A stretch of DNA of 64,000 nucleotides from Mytilus californianus (GCF_021869535.1 NW_026262582.1:55812851-55876850), one strand, 5' to 3'; counted from the stretch's first letter, positions 1 to 11,818 are shown. The notes: a model not told the origin generated them from the sequence alone. Numbers and translations: made by a program.

Positions 1-422
1 GAAAAATAAGTTTTTTTTATATTTCCACCTTGGTAAAAGCAGAGCCATATATACACATATATATGTCTCTGGTATAAGTGGTAATCCGAACTTGGGATCT
101 TATTTTTCTTTATTTTCTCTGTTTTATCTGATTTCTTGAAGGAACTCTCTGATTTCGTGTGATGATTATCATCTTTCATCTCATAAAAACAAATTATTTT
201 TTTTCACTGTATCAAAAATTATTTATTTCATTTGTACAGAAATAAGTGGTAAATCGAACCCGAAAGGGAGACAACTCGTATTTGAAATAGTTTGCACAGG
301 TAAATGAAATGAGGGTCTGGAGGGTACGCAATGAAACCGTACCGGACTCCGGATGGACTTTGGTATTAAACCCGGGCTCTGGAAAGATTTTAACCACTTC
401 AAATATAGATAACAAGAGAAGT
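1..422. other. Non-coding DNA, nothing recognised
   Basis: AT-rich sequence with no credible reading frame. A short inverted repeat built on alternating TA lies around 44-76. I see no known repeat family here. Confidence 0.5.
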
Positions 423-449
423 AAATAAATAAATAAATAAATAAATAAA
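423..449. repeat. (AAAT)n microsatellite
   Basis: About seven uninterrupted copies of a four-base AAAT unit. Confidence 0.9.
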
Positions 450-483
450 ATACGCTAAAGGTATAAAAAGTCATGAGATTTCC

Positions 484-665
484 GAATGCAATTAGGTTCT
501 ATCCGGGCACTCTGGCTCAAAAACCTTGGTTACATCCGGGTCTTTTGGTTCTGAACCTTGGTTCTATCCGGGTTCTTTGGTTCGAAACCATGGTAACTGG
601 TTCAGCATCCAGGTTGTTTGGTTATAGAAACCCAACTTTTTGGTTCTCTCCGGGTTCTTTTCTAA
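484..665. repeat. Minisatellite of about 33 bp (ATCCGGG core)
   Basis: The motif ATCCGGG recurs at 501, 534 and 566 (spacing 33 and 32 bp), followed each time by a TTTGGTTC-type segment, then decays toward 660. The plus-strand open frame across it (473-718) is a by-product of the repeat and resembles no protein I know. Confidence 0.75.
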
Positions 666-724
666 TATTACCGTTGAAGTTTGAGAAGATATCCGCAAGT
701 ATCCGAATTAAGAGATAAAGTAGG

Positions 725-1705
725 TCGGAGACGCTAATTACCTTGTTTTATATCATTTCTACATTCCAGCATCGCCGGAAAATGAAGCTGTAATGTAAAT
801 ACCTTCTCATTTTAATTATTTAACATGGGAAACTCCGGGACAAATATATAACATCGTATATATCTATAAATATAATTACGATTAACAGCAAGCCCTACTG
901 CCATGGCCAATATATAAATCGGGTCAGTTAAATTAATTTGTTCACCTATCAGCCATATGACCTACACCAGTAAATTTCATCACTGGTAAGAGGCCTTACA
1001 ATTTTAATACAAGCAATGTAAAGTATAAGAAATTTGATTTAAGATTGATTTTCGGTCTAGAAAGACAAGTAGCTTTTTCGAAGACTGATTGAAATTGTCC
1101 TGAAAAAAATGCCTCACAAGCCATATAAACCAAATGAAATTCCATGAATTACTGATTTTCGGGTTTGTAAGGGAGAATGTTCATTATACCAGGAGACAAT
1201 AGACCATATCGCTAATTGGATATCAGAACACTTGACCTGATAATCTGCTACACTTGAACTATTGACCTCATACAACAATCACTTTTCCTTTGTGGTGTCA
1301 GACATTTTCTATTGTGACTTCAAAATCTAAGGGAACCTTTGTGATGTCCAGAAATGACAGACAAATAGCGATAAGGTCTATCCAGTTGACCAGAAAGTTG
1401 AATGTGTTGTTCGCATCTTAAGTGCACGGGTCTGAAGGGAACAAATTAAGTATTTGAAATTCTTTGGGGGAGGGGGGGGAGGTTATCGGACATAACATTC
1501 ATTTTCACCTGTTACTATATATAGAGGCTTACCTTAAAGTCTGATAATACTGTGCTCATCTAGCAAGTTGGTTGATTTAATAGTTCATGTCATTAAAACT
1601 GAGGGTCGAATCATAGCACAAGGATCATACGTGTTGTGATTCCACAGCTAATACAAATGTTGAAAAGGACCCAAATCAGTTAAGGAACCAGAGCTACAGC
1701 TAGTA
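725..1705. other. Non-coding DNA, nothing recognised
   Basis: No gene-like frame and no repeat family I can name. A short G-rich run (GGGGGAGGGGGGGGAGG) lies near 1466-1482. Confidence 0.5.
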
Positions 1706-1710
1706 TATAT

Positions 1711-1855
1711 AATAAGAAGAAGATGTGGTATGATTGCCAATGAGACAACTCAGCCTGAGACCAAATGACATAGAAGTTAACAACTATAAGTCACCAAATG
1801 GTCTTCAACAATGAGCAAAACCCTTACCGCATAGTCATGTATGAATATTAAAGGG
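1711..1855 (+). repeat. Mussel dispersed repeat, truncated copy
   Basis: Begins AAGATGTGGTATGATTGCCA, then 'aatgagacaact' and 'aacaatgagcaaa'. The same terminus is seen, often in reverse, near 3.7-4.0, 10.2, 15.3, 28.0 and 52.1 kb. I recognise it as one of the commonest dispersed sequences in Mytilus DNA. Which element moves it is discussed under the shared PLE module. Confidence 0.8.
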
Positions 1856-2104
1856 TGAATGTCAAATACTATATAAATAATGTTTAAGAAAGGAGCACAT
1901 ACAGATTTATCGACTTAAAATAAAATTTACTCTAATACATATACTTGAAGAAATTAATTTGCTATATGTTTTTATGGGAAAACAACGTTCAAACCTATGA
2001 TTGCGTTGGATAAAAACCTCAATTTTTATACGTGTGCATGCAAAACAAATTTCTTGGTAGAAGGGTCTAAATACAGCACAAACAACATTTTCCAAAAGAC
2101 CAAA

Positions 2105-3366
2105 CAAGAGTGCACACGCTGAAATGTCTCGCCTTCTTTACTAATCATTGATATTATGTTGATAGTCCTAAATATAAAGCTTTATTACAACTGTCACATA
2201 AACTTAACATTAACCAAGTAAACTAAACATTGACCAATGAACCATGAAAATGAGGTCAAGGTCAGATGAACCATGCTAGGCAGGCATGTACAGCTAACAA
2301 TTCTTCCATACAACAAATATAGTTGACCTATTGCTTATAGTTTAAGAAAAACAGACGAAAACACAAAAACTTAACACTGAGCAATGAACCTTGAAAATGA
2401 GGTCAAGGTCAAATAAAACCTGCGTTACTGACATATAGATCATAAAATATTTCCATACACCAAATATAGTTGAACTATTGCATATAGTATTAGAAAAAAA
2501 GACCAAAACTCAAAAACTTAACTTTGACCACTGAACCATGAAAATGAGGTCAAGGTAAGATGACACCTGCCAGCTAGACATGTACACCTTACAATCATTC
2601 CATACACCAAATATAGCTGACCTATTGCATGCAGTATTAGAAAGAAAGACCAAAACTCAAAAACTTAACTTTGACCACTGAACCATGAAAATGAGGTCAA
2701 GGTCAGATGACACCTGCCAGCTAGACATGTACACCTTACAATCATTCCATACACCAAATATGGTAGACCTATTGCATACAGTATAAGAAAAACAGACCAA
2801 AACACAAAAACTTAACTATAACCACTGAACCATGAAAATGAGGTCAAGGTCAGATGACACCTGCCAGTTGGACATGTACACCTTACAGTCCTTCCATACA
2901 CCGAATATACTAGACCTATTGCTTATAGTATCTGAGATATGGACTTGACCACCAAAACTTAACCTTGTTCACTGATCCATGAAATGAGGTCGAGGTCAAG
3001 TGAAAACTGTCTGACGGGCATGAGGACCTTGCAAGGTACGCACATACCAAATATAGTTATCCTATTACTTATAATAAGAGAGAATTTAACATTACAAAAA
3101 ATCTGAACTTTTTTTTCAAGTAGTCACTGAACCATGAAAATGAGGTCAAGGACATTGGACATGTGACTGACGGAAACTTCGTAACATGAGGCATCCATAT
3201 ACAAAGTATGAAGCATCCAGGTCTTCCATCTTCTAAAATATAAAGCTTTTAAGAAGTTAGCTAACGCCGCCGCCGCCGCCGCCGCCGTAGCCGCCGCCGC
3301 CGCCGCCGCCGGATCGCTATCCCTATGTCGAGCTTTCTGTGACAAAAGTCGCAGGCTCGACAAAAA
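2105..3366 (+). mobile_element. Tandem-core element, copy 1 (147-bp units, CCG tract, terminal hairpin)
   Basis: Starts near TGTCTCGCC and holds a core whose unit begins CTTAAC. Unit starts fall at 2203, 2370, 2517, 2664, 2811 and 2958, so the last four intervals are exactly 147 bp. Each unit carries 'atgaaaatgaggtcaagg'. After the core comes a (GCC)n tract (3265-3311), then a hairpin at 3327-3361 whose outer arm GTCGAGC pairs with GCTCGAC, then AAAAA. There is no coding capacity. Known: bivalve 'pearl' elements and Helentron-derived HINEs have tandem cores, microsatellites and 3' stem-loops. Inferred: a non-autonomous rolling-circle type element. The frame at 3124-3363 is a repeat shadow. 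Confidence 0.7.
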
Positions 3367-3680
3367 GTGAAAAAGTATATTTTAACAAAACGCATTTGTA
3401 TATATATATATGCCTTTGCATCATCTTTTCATTATTTGATGTTTTTAAAGGGGCATTAGCTGTCAAATTCATGTTCACTGATTTGACTCAAATTCTCATA
3501 TTTGATTTATAACATACTAAAACGTATATCCCAATTTGAGAAAGAGTCTTAAATAAATAATTTGCGATGTAGGAACTCGATAATATGTATCAGAATTTCG
3601 TGTGTATTTTAGTCTAGACGCCTCTAATTAACCATCGAGGTGACCTCCAAGACTGCCGACGGTCATATAACCCGATATAA

Positions 3681-4040
3681 GTTATACCACTGTTTCAGGT
3701 TAGGGTAAAGGTTGGCGCCTGTTTAAACGTTTAAACCCGCTGCATTTTTATGCACGGTGGCACCTGTCCTAAGTCAGGAGCCTGTTGTTCAGTGGTTGTC
3801 GTTTGTTGGTGTGGTTCATAAGTGTTTCTCGTTTCTCGTTTTTTATATAGATAAGACCGTTGGTTTTCCTGTTTGAATTGTTTTACACTAGTCTTTTTGG
3901 GGTCCTTTATAGCTTGCTGTTCGGTGTGAGCCAAGGCTCCATGTTGAAGGCCGTACTTTGATCTATAATTGTTTACTTTTTACACATTGTGTCTTGGATG
4001 GATAGTTGTCTCATTGGCACTCATACCACATCTTCTTATT
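3681..4040 (-). repeat. Mussel dispersed repeat, long copy
   Basis: On the minus strand it runs from GATGTGGTATGAGTGCC through 'ggctcctgacttaggacagg' to a run rich in TTTAAACGTTTAAAC. Near-identical sequence is at 15.02-15.38 kb, and the distal part at 10.17-10.31 kb. The minus-strand frame inside it (3731-3934) is not conserved as protein. It contains the shared module (CTGACTT-GGACA and GGTTTAAAC) also found in the PLE 3' region. Confidence 0.85.
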
Positions 4041-4306
4041 TATATGAAAATAGCTATAAATAGATATTAAACACGTGTTATTGGATTTTTTTAGGTCTGT
4101 TTGATTTCATATTGTAGGTTAAAAAAATATGTTAATCATCTTTTTTTCCTGTATAAGAATGAGTTTTTGTGGATCGAATCAGTCAACCAAATGTTTTACT
4201 TTTTTTTCACTTTCAATGTTGACATTCTTTTCCTTTTAATAGCTGAACATGCCTCGTTTATGCCTAATCAATCTCTAGCTAAGGGGTTTAATTGAAGATG
4301 ACATAA

Positions 4307-5395
4307 CAAGAGTGCACACGCTGAAATGTCTCGCCTTCTTTACTAATCATTGATATTATGTTGATAGTCCTAAATATAAAGCTTTATTATAACTGTCACA
4401 TAAACTTAACATTAACCAAGTAAACTAAACATTGACCAATGAACCATGAAAATGAGGTCAAGGTCAGATGAACCATGCTAGGCAGGCATGTACAGCTAAC
4501 AATTCTTCCATACAACAAATATAGTTGACCTATTACTTAGTTTAAGAAAAAACAGACCAAAACACAAAAACTTAACACTGAGCAATGAACCTTGAAAATG
4601 AATTCAAGGTCAAATAAAACCTGCGTGACTGACATATAGATCATAAAATATTTCCATACACCAAATATAGTTGAACTATTGCATATAGTATAAGAAAAAA
4701 AGACCAAAACTCAAAAACTTAACTTTGACCACTGAACCATGAAAATGAGGTCAAGGTCAGATGACACCTGCCAGCTAGACATGTACACCTTACAATCATT
4801 CCATACACCAAATATAGTAGACCTATTGCATACAGTATAAGAAAAACAGACCAAAACACAAAAACTTAACTATAACCTCTGAACCATGAAAATGAGGTCA
4901 AGGTCAGATGACACCTGCCAGTTGGACATGTACACCTTACAGTCCTTCCATACACCGAATATACTAGACCTATTGCTTATAGTATCTGAGATATGGACTT
5001 GACCACCAAAACTTAACCTTGTTCACTGATCCATGAAATGAGGTCGAGGTCAAGTGAAAACTGTCTGACGGGCATGAGGACCTTGCAAGGTACGCACATA
5101 CCAAATATAGTTATCCTATTACTTATAATAAGAGAGAATTTAACATTACAAAAAATGTTAACTTTTTTTTCAAGTAGTCACTGAACCATGAAAACGAGGT
5201 CAAGGACATTGGACTTGTGACTGACGGAAACTTCGTAACATGAAGCATCCATATACAAAGTATGAAGCATCCAGGTCTTCCATCTCTAAAATATAAAGCT
5301 TTTAAGAAGCTAGCTAACGCCGCCGCCGCCGCCGCCGCCGGATCACTATCCCTATGTCAAGCTTTCTGCGACAAAAGTCGCAGGCTCGACAAAAA
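4307..5395 (+). mobile_element. Tandem-core element, copy 2 (one 147-bp unit fewer)
   Basis: Same family and orientation as the 2.1-3.4 kb element and nearly identical over most of its length. Units start at 4405, 4571, 4718, 4865 and 5012, again with exact 147-bp spacing after the first interval, but with one unit fewer. The CCG tract is shorter (5318-5341) and the terminal hairpin is at 5356-5390, where one arm has lost a pairing (GTCAAGC against GCTCGAC). The two copies lie about 0.94 kb apart, so local duplication or a repeated insertion is possible. Confidence 0.7.
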
Positions 5396-6712
5396 CGGAT
5401 TCAATGTTTCAAATTATTCACTTGCAATTGAATAATTAATCAGCGATGTTTCTTAGCTTATTTTGACAAAATTGAACTAAGCTGGCTGCTACGAGCGAAT
5501 TATCATTTCACTATTTCACTTTCATTAATGAGTGAACAAACAAAAAAAGATATTTTATTTTTTTTCATATCTCGTAGCTCATGCCCCTTTAAAGCTGAAA
5601 TTTTCATTTCTTGCTTTTTTTTTAATTTTGAAGCTCGTGACAGATTGATTATAAAAGCCGAAAATAGCAAATAGCAAAATGAATGAAAAAGAAAATACGA
5701 CAAATTAAAGAAAATGTAAATATCGTCACACAATGTTTGTGTCATAGGACTAGGGTCAAGCAAAAAACAAAAACATAAATTAAGGTGTAAAATGAATCCA
5801 GCCTTGGATGTGATTGCAATTTCATGAAATATCTCCAAATAGGCTATATTTCTCCAAAACGAATGACATTGATGAAATTGCACCCTTTTCTCCCTTTGAT
5901 AGTGTATAGATCTACGTGTTGTTCCATAGTAATTCAATTTAATTAGTGGTTCAGATGGGTTTTTTTTTAATAGTTTTATTTAATGACTACGCAGAAGCAC
6001 CAGGCTTGCTATGGAAAACTTTGGAAAAGTGAAGTTTAAATGGAGGTTTTCTTCAAATAATCATGCGTTTTCTTGGGGGTGGAAAAGGGAGGACAGGGTG
6101 TAAGTAGTTTTTTCCAACTACGAGTAGTCATTTTCAACGTTGAGAAGAAAGCAATATATTTTTAACACTTTATTCTACATGAATATCTACTTTAACAGTA
6201 TTGTGATGTTACAACGAAAACTTATTGTTGACAATCTTTCATATATTTACAAGATTTTATAAGAAATATATAGACTCATTGATTGCTTGTGGCCAGTTTA
6301 AATTTTACTGTGAATGTAAAACTAAGGAGGTGTGATATAATTGCCTTAGAGACAAATATGAGGCCGAATTGTCGTGGATGAAAGACGTAAGCAACAGGAA
6401 ACTCATTTTAAGCAATTTCTTTAAACATTTATATTGGTCACTCAGAATATTTTGGTGTATCAAAAACTATATTGGATTTTCATTTCTCGTTTCAGCATTT
6501 TTAGGCAGTTAAGCTGCCTTATGGGAGCACCCTAGATTTGCTTTTCCCCCTCAAGAATTCTGAAAAATGTGCCGTTGCCCTTATCTAGCAGGCTGGTAGG
6601 TTATCTGTAACTAATTAGACATTTTTTTCATACTTTTGGTAATGAAAAACAAATCAAAGTACTGAAGTACTGAACATCGGATGACCACAAGTTCTTGAGG
6701 ATGGTCAAAAGC
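5396..6712. other. Non-coding DNA; an open frame of 144 codons rejected
   Basis: A minus-strand frame (5503-5937) encodes a low-complexity, Phe/Ser/Lys-rich peptide with no domain I recognise. Its DNA includes 'catgcccctttaaag', a short motif recurring in mussel repeats (compare 3449-3460), so it is more likely repeat than gene. Nothing else is identified. Confidence 0.45.
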
Positions 6713-6794
6713 ACTTGTCTCAGAAAAAAACAACATATCTCTTTACCTAAAACTGAGGTTAATGTACAGAGATATATTTTTTTCTGAGACAAGT
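6713..6794. repeat. Inverted repeat (hairpin)
   Basis: The arm starting ACTTGTCTCAGAAAAAAA at 6713 is matched in reverse by the arm ending TTTCTGAGACAAGT at 6794, with a loop of about 25 nt and one small indel in the stem. Probably the remnant of a small foldback element. Confidence 0.65.
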
Positions 6795-7656
6795 TCGTGC
6801 GTGGATGATGACTTCAACTTCACCGTAATAACTATTATATTGTAGTGATACAAATCAGTATACACTGAGTTGTTGTTTATATTATATTAAAATAACAGTT
6901 ACATATATATATGATTTGAATCCATTTGTATATCATTCTATTCTACTATTCTAAAAATAGTGCAATGCAAGTGCATGGTGGACACTTTTCTGTAAAAATT
7001 CGATTTTTCTAAGATTGGATACGAGTAGGCATTCATATTTTCCCGCAAAATCAATTACAGAGTTACCGGTCCTTGACGGTATTTTCACAAAACGTTCTTT
7101 GAGATATTCTTCCGCATGCTTTAACACAATTTTTCGGTACGTGTGCATTGATATTATCAATGATTTTTTACTTATATATATATATCTAACTACAAAACAT
7201 TTTCATATTATTAATTTATGTTGTAAACAAAAATATTTTTATCAGTATTCATTGAAGAGATGTATTTATATCAAACGATAAGGAATGTTATTTTGCACTC
7301 GTTTATGTGCGCGTATTTATCATGTTTATAGATCGGTTACAAACCCAAAACTAATTTACATAATGGAAATCTAGGCGATAGCAATACATCGGGATGACCT
7401 CAAGGTCATCGCGATGTAAAAATATATCCAGTATAACCTCGTCGAACAACCCAAAATAATTGACGTTGCACATAGGAAATAGGGCTCAATAGAAATTCAT
7501 ACATTTGTTTTTATCCCCTGTGTTTTTTTGGTAAGGATGTTAAAGACTAATTGAATGAAATACGTCATCGCCGAATATTTCTAAATACAAGTCGTTTACA
7601 TTTGCCAAATGGCAACATGCGCAGGAATATTGCCGGGTTTGGCGGGAATTTTAACA
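6795..7656. other. Non-coding DNA, nothing recognised
   Basis: AT-rich sequence with short open frames on both strands that share DNA and show no protein-like conservation. Confidence 0.45.
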
Positions 7657-7658
7657 TA

Positions 7659-7981
7659 GGAGACTAAACGTAAATGTCAAGGATTTATAACTTTACATCA
7701 ATCAATCACATCCTTCGTTTACTTTCATTAATATAAAACAACAACTTGTTTGACCTTACTTGAGGCCAGTTATAAATGTAATAAACGGAATAATATAATA
7801 GGAACTTCAAAGGAATTCACTGAATGTGCATAATCAAGATCAATTAAATAACCACATTCATCTCTAACCAAACAAACAAAAAGATTTTAATGATTAATAA
7901 TATTTCCCTTATATCATCAGAATCCTCCAAATATTTACAAGGACGTTAGTTATAAATCCTTGACATTTACGTTTAGTCTCC
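7659..7981. mobile_element. MITE with 33-34 bp terminal inverted repeats and TA flanks
   Basis: The left end GGAGACTAAACGTAAATGTC (7659 onward) is repeated perfectly in reverse at the right end (to 7981) for about 33 bp. TA dinucleotides flank both ends (7657-7658 and 7982-7983), the signature of Tc1/mariner-type insertion. No transposase frame, so non-autonomous. A further 65-bp segment inside the left end (about 7691-7757) recurs in inverse orientation immediately outside the right end (7984-8048), so the surrounding DNA holds a second, rearranged inverted repeat. Confidence 0.8.
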
Positions 7982-8177
7982 TAGGTCAAATCAAGTTGTT
8001 GTTTTATATAAATGAAATAAAACGAAGGATGTGATTGGTTGATGTAAAGGTTATTGAAAAAATGGACCAATCAGATCGCTCGTTTCATTTCATTCATTAC
8101 AAGATGGGTTCTGTGAGGGTTTGAAGATTGGTATTCAATGGAAAAAAATCGAAAAGGGGAGGATTAGGAATCCGGGT

Positions 8178-8727
8178 CCGTTCGCCCCCCTTTCACGTTC
8201 GCTCCCCCTCACGTTCGCCCCCTTTCACGTTCGCACCCTACACGTTCCCACCCCATTGTTTCAAAATAAAATGACTTTCTAAAAAGGTTTTCTGTGTTGA
8301 ATATTATTTTAATGTTAAGATACCAAACCGCTTCTAAACTCAACAACAATAACATTTTGAATCTTCATTACTTTACTCATACCAAGCTAAATACATGCAT
8401 GCTAACTACATGCAGAATTTACATCAAAGCTAGTTAAAACAACAATTACTATTTTCAAACACATAACAATAACACCAATTTCAGCTTTGTAAACACCATA
8501 TTAACAGTAATCATACATAATTAACATATAATAATTAATCATCAAATCAATTAAAAACAATATTTCTTTTAAACATTCCCGAATTTTTATTTACGAAAAT
8601 AAAAATATTTTGATATAAACATCTAAAAAACATCTAATAATTCATCAGGTTTTTGGATTATAAAAAAGGTGCGAACGTGTGGGGTGTGAACGTGTATTGG
8701 GTGCGAACGTGTATTGGGCGCGAACGG
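8178..8727. mobile_element. Foldback-like element with minisatellite ends
   Basis: The left end (8178-8257) is a degenerate tandem repeat of CACGTTCGC(A/C)CCC. The right end (8668-8727) is the reverse complement, GGTGCGAACGTGT units ending GCGAACGG. The interior is about 410 bp of AT-rich, gene-free DNA. This resembles foldback transposons, whose inverted ends are themselves tandem arrays. Target duplication not clear. Confidence 0.65.
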
Positions 8728-10170
8728 TTGCTATGAAGGTAGGCTAATTTCATATACCTTACATGTTAACAGCAAGCGGTGGCGTCAAATTCAGTATCTG
8801 TATGTCCAAAAAACTTACAGTCAGATGATCCATCATGAAGCATATGTCCGACTTTGACATAATTTTCAATGTTTAAGTTCGGATACGTATTCAAGACCAG
8901 AACTTTTTTATTCCTTGGCCTAAAATCTTCATTTCTGACTCATTTTAAGGAAAAATATAGATCTTTCAAGAAGTGTAAAGTCAAAGAATGATCGACGAAC
9001 GGTTTATGATTTATTTTACTCGGAACTACCAAACTTGGTATGGAGTAACATCATGAGCTGGGGTGTCATTTTCATTTAGCAAAGGGGCAGGTCAATCAGA
9101 TCTTGACTTTGATCCCTATAATGGTAAATCTTTGTTGTTTTTTGTCTTGCCATAACTTTTGTACTGTATTAAAATTGACCAAACTCAGTGTTCTCCCCAG
9201 GCCCTTTCTGCACTGCAGCACAGTGGGCAGGGGTCCTATTAGGCGATCTTAGGCTTGACGTGGTCCTATATTTCTTGCCTGTGGTGCTATAATTCTCAAT
9301 CAAAAATTTATATACCAGTTGAGTAAAATTTTATATGAATTGTTAAATCTTATCCTTGTGGTATTAAATTCCAGGTGAAATTTAACCAGCACAATAAGTC
9401 CCTTTTTTAATGTTTTATGCAAGCAGAGGCATCATCTGTGTCCCCTGGTCACATTCTCCATTTATTTAATTTTTGATAAGTGACGAATCACATTTATTAA
9501 AACTCATATTTGAGATTGTCATCAATGATTTTCAATATTTAATCATAAATAGATGCATTAATTTTGGAATTCACAATAGAATTCTGTCAGATAGACCTAC
9601 CAGAAACCATGTGTCAACCTAACACAGACATGACGGAGGCAAATGAAATGATTTTTTGAAATAAATATCTGAAAGCCAAATATCTCAAAACGTTATCTCA
9701 ATACTGAACTCCAAAGCAGCAACTAAAATGCATGTACAGGAATGTCATGGGTAATTTAGTCACACTATGCAGACAGCTCTAGTTATTCGTGTATTAAGCA
9801 TTTATCCCAATTAATTCATTATTAGCATAAAGCGAATAGATAAAAATGGCCTTTCCAGAGGTCTTAATAATTTATACTAAAACATTATATATTAAATGAC
9901 ATACATTCATGTATGAATAAAAGAAGTAATTTAACATAATTTTATTTCTCTAGCTGATAATTTTTTGTCAAAAATCAAAGTTTTTAATCTGACACTTAAA
10001 AAACGAATATCCCATACATGGCTTTACATGGAAAAAAACTAATGCATACTAGATATATTATACATATTATTTGTGAAAATAAACAATATAACTATTTGTA
10101 CTTGTTTTTATTTCAGCTAGATTCCAATTTTTGACGTATCCTAGAAGTGGCAAGACATACATGTACAATG
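8728..10170. other. Non-coding DNA with a possible transposon end near 9190
   Basis: At 9189-9206 the sequence CAGTGTTCTCCCCAGGCC looks like the outer end of a hAT-type element, but no matching inverted end is visible in the window. The rest is AT-rich with no credible frames. Confidence 0.35.
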
Positions 10171-10306
10171 TATAGCTTGCTGTTCGGTGTGAGCCAAGGC
10201 TCCGTGTTGAAGACCGTACTTTGACCTATAATTGTTTACTTTTTACACATTGTGACTTGGATGGAGAGTTGTCTCATTTGCACTCATACCACATCTTCTT
10301 ATTTCT
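10171..10306 (-). repeat. Mussel dispersed repeat, terminal fragment
   Basis: Plus strand reads 'tatagcttgctgttcggtg' to 'cataccacatcttctta', matching the 3.9-4.03 kb and 15.24-15.37 kb copies with few differences. Confidence 0.85.
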
Positions 10307-11187
10307 ATATACAATACATGATTCTATCTAGTAGCTGGATTGACTAGTCACCACAATAATTCCATGACAGCAATGAAACTCTAGACCATTTTGATATTTT
10401 GAAGAAATATATATCTACATATACAGATATGATCAAAGTACTTGTATCAATTTTGAAGATTTTTACCAGGTCTCATCATATGACAACAAATTTTGGTTCT
10501 GGTGTCTGACAGGAAATATTACAAAATTACCAGCAGTTACAACACATGAATATTATTTTTAATTAACTTTGCCTATCTGTCCAGCTATTTTTAGTGACTG
10601 TCTAACGATACTTTCAGTACTATGATATGTCTGTGTAACTGTTACTACAAAGAGAAAGATATTATTGCACACTGAGAAGTATACCCAGTTATCAGCAACT
10701 TTTTGCAACAAGTTATATAAAGATAGTTTGAATTCATAATATTGATGAATTGTGAAGAAGAAACATGAAACAATAGTGTTTCCTACAGGAGGTTTTGGCA
10801 TGGTATGGCACCCTGCCGTTTTTTCTTGACGCCCTTATATGTTAGTTAGTATACTGTAGACAATCCAAGAGCAAAGTTAAATTATACCAAGGAGAATTAC
10901 TAATCATGCTAATTAAGCAGCAGTATTTCGATTATGGATTTTTAATTTTTTTATTTACTGAATACATTTTTGTCACTTGTTTTTAATATCTAAGAAATGA
11001 AGAATATAAAAATATTAGAAAAAATATTTGTATTAAATTTGTTGTAAATTTTTATAGATTAGACACTTAGAAGTACAATAATGTATTTATTGCATCATTG
11101 CTACAACAGAATGGCACCAGATAATCAAACTAAAACTAAAACCGTAGTACATAGTGGAATGAAACCATACACCACTGTGAGACACAA
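10307..11187. other. Non-coding DNA, nothing recognised
   Basis: A minus-strand frame of 80 codons (10559-10801) has no domain I know and no convincing splice context. Confidence 0.4.
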
Positions 11188-11400
11188 GGGGGGGGGGGGG
11201 GGTGCTAGGAGGAAAATTTTTGTCCTGCATTTTTTTTAGTTGTAATCTCTGTCCTGCCTTTTTATTTTTCACTCTATTCGGTCCTGCATTTTTTTTATTA
11301 GTTTATCCTGACTTTTTTTTTACATAAATATAAAATGTCATCCTGGCATTTTTTTTTGCAAAGTTGCTCATCCTGCCTTTTTTTCAAATTTCATCCTAGC
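11188..11400. repeat. G15 run followed by degenerate TCCTGCATTTTTTT repeat
   Basis: Fifteen consecutive G at 11188-11202, then at least six spaced copies of TCCTG(C/A)(A/C)TTTTTTT between 11220 and 11390, with 30-50 bp spacing. No coding potential. Confidence 0.7.
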
Positions 11401-11636
11401 CTCAAGCAGTGGCTGTACCTTTCCGGTTACTATTTATGTGTTGTGTATTATGTGTCGTAACACATTATAGTCACTGGACAGGTTGAATTTAGGCGACGAA
11501 ACATCCAAACAGCACCAGATCATCATGATCATTTGCGATTCCAGCTGATTTCAGATTAGTAATAAATGATAAAAGAAAGTTAGAAAGCTCGACTAGTTCA
11601 TGTAACTGATTTTATTAAATGATTGATAAATATTAG

Positions 11637-11818
11637 ATACAGAAAAAAGACACAAGCTTAACAATGATCATAATAAAGAAAATGTAAGTTTTGTGATTGA
11701 AATGAAGATAGATCTCATGACACGATGTGCCGACGCATGGGAAGTTGCATACAGCAAGTCCAGTGATATTGACAATATCCAGTACTTACAGATGAAAGTG
11801 ACAAGTACTGATAATTGA
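11637..11818 (+). CDS. Candidate terminal exon, unidentified protein
   Basis: An acceptor-like TATTAG at 11631-11636 opens a frame of about 60 codons ending in TGA at 11816-11818. The peptide has a balanced, protein-like composition, with a stretch around DAWEVAYSKSSDIDNIQYLQ, unlike the low-complexity frames elsewhere. I do not recognise the family and see no partner exon with confidence. It could be the last coding exon of a host gene or chance. The minus-strand frame over the same DNA looks like its shadow. Confidence 0.22.

Noticed and set aside
3265-3311. Alanine-rich coding exon over the (GCC)n tract
   Set aside because: The tract belongs to the tandem-core element and is matched, shorter, in copy 2. 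No flanking exon signals.
5503-5937. 144-codon minus-strand open frame as a protein-coding gene
   Set aside because: Low-complexity peptide without domain or splice context, overlapping a 'atgcccctttaaag' motif seen in mussel repeats.
9189-9206. Complete hAT element starting at CAGTGTTCTCCCCAGG
   Set aside because: No matching inverted end or target duplication found in the window.
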